Source: CAYLWZ01 sp964585805 (GTDB lineage: Bacteria > Patescibacteriota > Minisyncoccia > Minisyncoccales > GWA2-38-27). Taken from it: 8,641 nucleotides of DNA. The stretch covers positions 1-8,641 of the forward strand of contig CAZPFE010000023.1 of NCBI GenBank assembly GCA_964585805.1, in the 5' to 3' direction. The stretch's first letter is position 1. Every line of letters starts with the position of its first letter. Below the pieces are notes generated by a model, which searched no databases, was not told the origin of the DNA, and saw only the letters and a program-made list of their open reading frames with translations. Position numbers and translations under genes: made by a program. This document shows, piece after piece, positions 6,377-8,641 of this stretch.

Positions 6377-7555
6377 ATGAAAAATATTATAAGGGTAAAT
6401 AAAAAAATAAAAGTAATTAAAGAAAAGATTATTAAATTTTTTTTAGTGTTTTTTTTATTAATTATTATTAATTTTGTAATAAATTTTTCTGTTTTAGCCC
6501 GAGAATTAGAAGAAGACTACCCAACAATTAATAACTTTAAACCAACAACTACTGAAACCCCTTTACCAGAATATGTAAGATATATTTTTAATTTTGTAAT
6601 TGTTGTTTCAGGAATTATTGCTTTGATTATGATTGTTGTTGGTGGGATAGAGTATTTAACAGGAGCAGGAAATTTAAACAAAATAGAAAGCGCTAAAGAG
6701 AAATTGATATCTTCTATATCAGGATTAGTAATTTTGCTTGGTTCTTGGATTTTATTGTATATAATTAATCCTCAGCTTACAAAAATTAGTATACCAAATG
6801 TCGAATCTCCTATTCCTACTTTAAAACCAGGCGTACTTGTTTGTAATGAAGAAGAGGAAGTGGTAAAATTTTGGAATTTAGAAAAAGAATACAGTACTGC
6901 TTCAGATGATAGAAAAAAGGAAATTGTAAAAGAACTATCTGAAATAATGGATAATATAAGTAAGCATTGTTATTATATAAACACAGGAGGAGATATAAAA
7001 GAAGATTTTAAAGTAAAGTATATTTATTTAATTCCTAAAAAACTTTCTGATGGTAGTTATAAAAATTATGGGGCTATTATTTATGAAGATAAAAATTATG
7101 AAGGTAAAAATAATATTCTTGATGATGGTTTTGGGGCTCAAGGGCCGGTAGAGAAAGAATTAGGCGGGTGGATATCTTCTATTTCTTCAATTCGACCGTT
7201 TATATTTGTTACTCCTGATCAACAAAAAGATAGAGTGGTGTTATATGAAGATGTTAATTTTAATTATGATGGAGCAAAACAAGATGCTCTTTCTTATAAT
7301 TTAGATATTAATACTTGTATTGTAACTAAATGGATAAAATTTACACCCCAATCAGTAAAGGTAAAAGGAAATGCAATTGCTTATCTTTCAACTTCAGAAA
7401 CTCCAGATTCAGATGCTGCTAGTCAAGTATTCCTTGAACCAGGGGATAGAGATTTAAATAGTAGTAATGTTTCCTGTTGGCATTGGTGTGGATGGTGGTA
7501 TTGTGAAGAATCTTGTGTAAAAAAAGCCTGCGCTTATTCTGTTAAATTATATTAA
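6377..7555 (+). CDS. VirB2-like (T4SS) pilin core fused to beta/gamma-crystallin-like tail (tail protein 3)
   Basis: This 392-residue protein starts nine bases after tail protein 2. An extended basic N-terminus precedes the signal peptide, with likely cleavage after SVLA (residue 41). The pilin core is identical to the previous protein from FSVLA to GGIEYLT, then continues with a canonical GAGN loop and helix 2 (about 111-130) ending IINPQL. A Pro-rich linker (PIPTLKPG) and a charged helix lead to a beta-rich region from about 213. Y236-EDKN-Y-E-G243 matches the Greek-key pattern Y-x4-Y-x-G, GGWISSI (263-269) sits where the [ND][ND]xx[ST]S motif is expected, and a second YEDVNF follows at 290. 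The C-terminus (367-385) is dense in Cys and Trp. There are eight Cys, all beyond the core. An extracellular binding or structural role is likely; the crystallin call is by motif only. The 3' end overlaps jag, which converges from the other strand. Confidence 0.8.
   Translation: MKNIIRVNKKIKVIKEKIIKFFLVFFLLIIINFVINFSVLARELEEDYPTINNFKPTTTETPLPEYVRYIFNFVIVVSGIIALIMIVVGGIEYLTGAGNLNKIESAKEKLISSISGLVILLGSWILLYIINPQLTKISIPNVESPIPTLKPGVLVCNEEEEVVKFWNLEKEYSTASDDRKKEIVKELSEIMDNISKHCYYINTGGDIKEDFKVKYIYLIPKKLSDGSYKNYGAIIYEDKNYEGKNNILDDGFGAQGPVEKELGGWISSISSIRPFIFVTPDQQKDRVVLYEDVNFNYDGAKQDALSYNLDINTCIVTKWIKFTPQSVKVKGNAIAYLSTSETPDSDAASQVFLEPGDRDLNSSNVSCWHWCGWWYCEESCVKKACAYSVKLY
6484..6662 (+). repeat. 179-bp near-identical direct repeat, copy 2 (pilin head of tail protein 3)
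   Basis: This is the second copy of the block at 5170-5348 (176 of 179 bases identical). It begins in the signal peptide just before FSVLA and ends within the loop after the first membrane helix, where the two proteins diverge from T-A-T-N to T-G-A-G. Confidence 0.93.
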
Positions 7556-8003
7556 ATTTTTTTATTCTAACTGTTACTTTTCTGTTATTACCTTCCCCTA
7601 TACTTTTTGTTTCAATATTATTATATTGAGATAATTCTAAATGAATAATTTTTCTTTCATAAGCAGGCATTGGTTCTAAAGATTCTTCTTTTTTTGTTAA
7701 TAGCACTTTTTCAGCAGTTTTTCGGGCTAATTCTTTTAAGTATTCTACCTTCTTTTTTTTATAATTATTTATATCTAAATCAAAAAAATAATTTATTCCC
7801 CGTTTTTTTAGAATTATACTTAAAAGATATTGAATTTCATTCAAGGTTCTTCCCTTTTTTCCTATTAAACTGTGGGGTTCATTGCTTTCTATTCTTAAAG
7901 TTATTGTATCTTTTTTAATACCTAATTCGTGGTTATGAATTTGGAAGCCAGTTTTTTGAAAAAATAGTTGGATGATATTTTCAATTTCTTTTAACTCATT
8001 CAT
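7542..8003 (-). CDS. jag: Jag/KhpB RNA-binding protein (KH-R3H)
   Basis: This 153-residue cytosolic protein has its ATG at 8001-8003 and TAA at 7542-7544. Residues about 1-80 form the KH-type domain with a GxxG loop (G48-K-K-G51 in SLIGKKGRTLNEIQYL). The linker DINNYKKKKVEYLKELARKTAEK leads to the R3H domain, with EPMPAYERKIIH giving R117-x3-H121 and a closing SIGEGNNRKV strand. This is the standard KhpB/Jag arrangement, without the extra N-terminal Jag_N domain found in many Firmicutes. The family binds RNA and is linked to cell envelope and division control. It lies six bases downstream of yidC on the same strand, a classic pairing, so co-transcription with yidC is likely. No Shine-Dalgarno-like sequence precedes the start. 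Its 3' end overlaps the last pilin gene by 14 bases in convergent orientation. Confidence 0.93.
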   Translation of the reverse strand: MNELKEIENIIQLFFQKTGFQIHNHELGIKKDTITLRIESNEPHSLIGKKGRTLNEIQYLLSIILKKRGINYFFDLDINNYKKKKVEYLKELARKTAEKVLLTKKEESLEPMPAYERKIIHLELSQYNNIETKSIGEGNNRKVTVRIKKFNII

Positions 8004-8009
8004 AGGACT

Positions 8010-8641
8010 TTAATTATTTTTTTGAATTGGTTTAAATATAAAATATTGTTGGATAATTGTAAATATAGTAATAACTATCCAATATAATCCTATAGCGGAT
8101 GGTAGACGAAGAAGAATTATAATACTAAAAATTGGCATAATATATAAACTTTGTCTTTGAAGATAAGCATTAAAGGAGTTTTTCTGCTGGTTGTTGTTTT
8201 GAGGAGTAACCATTTTTACTTGAATAAACTGTAAAATTCCTGCTAAAACAGCTAAGAATATATTTGGTTGAGCAAGATTTACTAATCCTAAAAAATAAGT
8301 GTTAATTTTTGGAGGTTTCGAAATAAAACTATAGATTAAATTTAATTGTTCTGGTTGAAAACCATACCAAAAAACTCTATAAAGAGCAATTAAGATAGGA
8401 AATTGAATTAGTAGCGGAAGACAACCAGAAAAAGGATTAATTTTATTTTCTTTATATAAATTTAATAATTGTTTCATTTGTTCTTCTTGGTTGTCTTTAT
8501 ATTTTTTTTGAATTTCTTTTATTTTTGGTTGAAGATTACTCAATTCTTTTTGCGCTTTTATTCCTTTAATTCCTAAAGGATAAAGAATAATTTTGATAAT
8601 AATTGTGAGAAAAATTATTGCTAATCCGAAGTCATTTAGAT
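8010..8641 (-). CDS. yidC: Membrane protein insertase YidC, C-terminal part (5' end outside window)
   Basis: The - strand frame is open to the window edge, so about 210 C-terminal residues are visible; the TTG at 8541-8543 is internal, not a start. The order matches the YidC/Oxa1/Alb3 core: a first helix with DFGLAIIFLTIIIKIILYPL, the cytosolic helical hairpin LQPKIKEIQKKYKDNQEEQ...LYKENKINPFSGCLPLLIQFPI, a helix at FLAVLAGILQFIQVKM, and a last pair around IMPIFSIIILLRLPSAIGLYW with a basic tail. YidC inserts and folds membrane proteins, alone or with SecYEG. Where E. coli YidC has the groove Arg366 (VRGIMYPL), this protein has Lys (codon 8592-8594), keeping the positive charge. It may serve insertion of the pilin proteins, but it is a housekeeping gene and proximity alone does not prove that. 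It is followed by jag after six bases. Confidence 0.95.
   Translation of the reverse strand, partial: LNDFGLAIIFLTIIIKIILYPLGIKGIKAQKELSNLQPKIKEIQKKYKDNQEEQMKQLLNLYKENKINPFSGCLPLLIQFPILIALYRVFWYGFQPEQLNLIYSFISKPPKINTYFLGLVNLAQPNIFLAVLAGILQFIQVKMVTPQNNNQQKNSFNAYLQRQSLYIMPIFSIIILLRLPSAIGLYWIVITIFTIIQQYFIFKPIQKNN

Noticed and set aside
3162..7555. Tandem genes as type IV pilus (PilA) pilins
   Set aside because: They lack a prepilin peptidase site (G-F-x4-E after a short leader); they have a normal signal peptide and a two-helix VirB2-like core, and the neighbours are T4SS genes.
7544..7564. AAATT-atatta-AATTT followed by a T-run as a terminator
   Set aside because: The stem is only five A/T pairs and lies in coding sequence; too weak to call in such AT-rich DNA.
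7670..7918. Plus-strand frame of 82 hydrophobic residues
   Set aside because: It is antisense to jag; the Leu/Phe richness is the expected mirror of a Lys/Glu-rich gene in AT-rich DNA.
8541..8543. TTG as the start of YidC
   Set aside because: The frame continues to the window edge with the conserved first core helix and Y-P-L, so the true start is outside.
1..8641. UGA recoded as glycine (SR1/Gracilibacteria code)
   Set aside because: All long genes read end to end in the standard bacterial code with no in-frame TGA, and the virB4 break is a TAG after a frame change, not a TGA.

Overview
This window is very AT-rich and almost entirely coding. It most resembles a Patescibacteria (Candidate Phyla Radiation, CPR) genome, probably of the Parcubacteria type. 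The evidence is a compact conjugation-like type IV secretion (T4SS) operon in the order PrgI, TraC-like protein, VirB4, small membrane protein and VirB2-like pilins, lying tail to tail with a yidC-jag pair, plus the CPR style of pilin signature (GG-x-x-Y-L-T-x-x-G-N followed by a second hydrophobic helix ending I-N-P-x-L). All long frames read through in the standard bacterial code and every complete gene ends in TAA, so UGA reassignment is not supported. Lineage assignment is an inference from gene families only.

Left and centre, + strand (1-7555): seven genes packed with overlaps or gaps of at most 9 bases, looking like one transcription unit that begins before the window. They encode the C-terminal end of a PrgI/VirB3-like membrane protein, a TraC-like cytosolic protein, a VirB4-type ATPase whose frame is broken by an apparent one-base loss in an A-run near 1480, a two-helix membrane protein of unknown role, and three successive large secreted proteins. 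Each of these three has a signal peptide and a two-helix VirB2-like pilin core, followed by a different large tail. Tails 1 and 2 are cysteine-rich with long charged helical stretches. Tail 3 has a beta/gamma-crystallin-like region and a Trp/Cys-rich C-terminus. Pilins 2 and 3 share a 179-bp nearly identical DNA block encoding an identical protein segment, which suggests recent duplication or gene conversion of the head with divergent tails.

Right, - strand (7542-8641): jag (KH-R3H RNA-binding protein) and, upstream of it, the 3' part of yidC (membrane insertase), which runs off the window. The last pilin gene and jag converge with overlapping 3' ends.

Working model (inference): PrgI, VirB4 and the TraC-like protein form the inner-membrane motor of a reduced T4SS, and the pilin-tail proteins are its exported or surface substrates, displaying disulphide-stabilised domains outside the cell. 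The chromosomal yidC-jag neighbours argue that the cluster sits in a stable genomic place rather than on an obvious mobile element. No tRNA, rRNA, CRISPR, insertion sequence or convincing terminator was seen.
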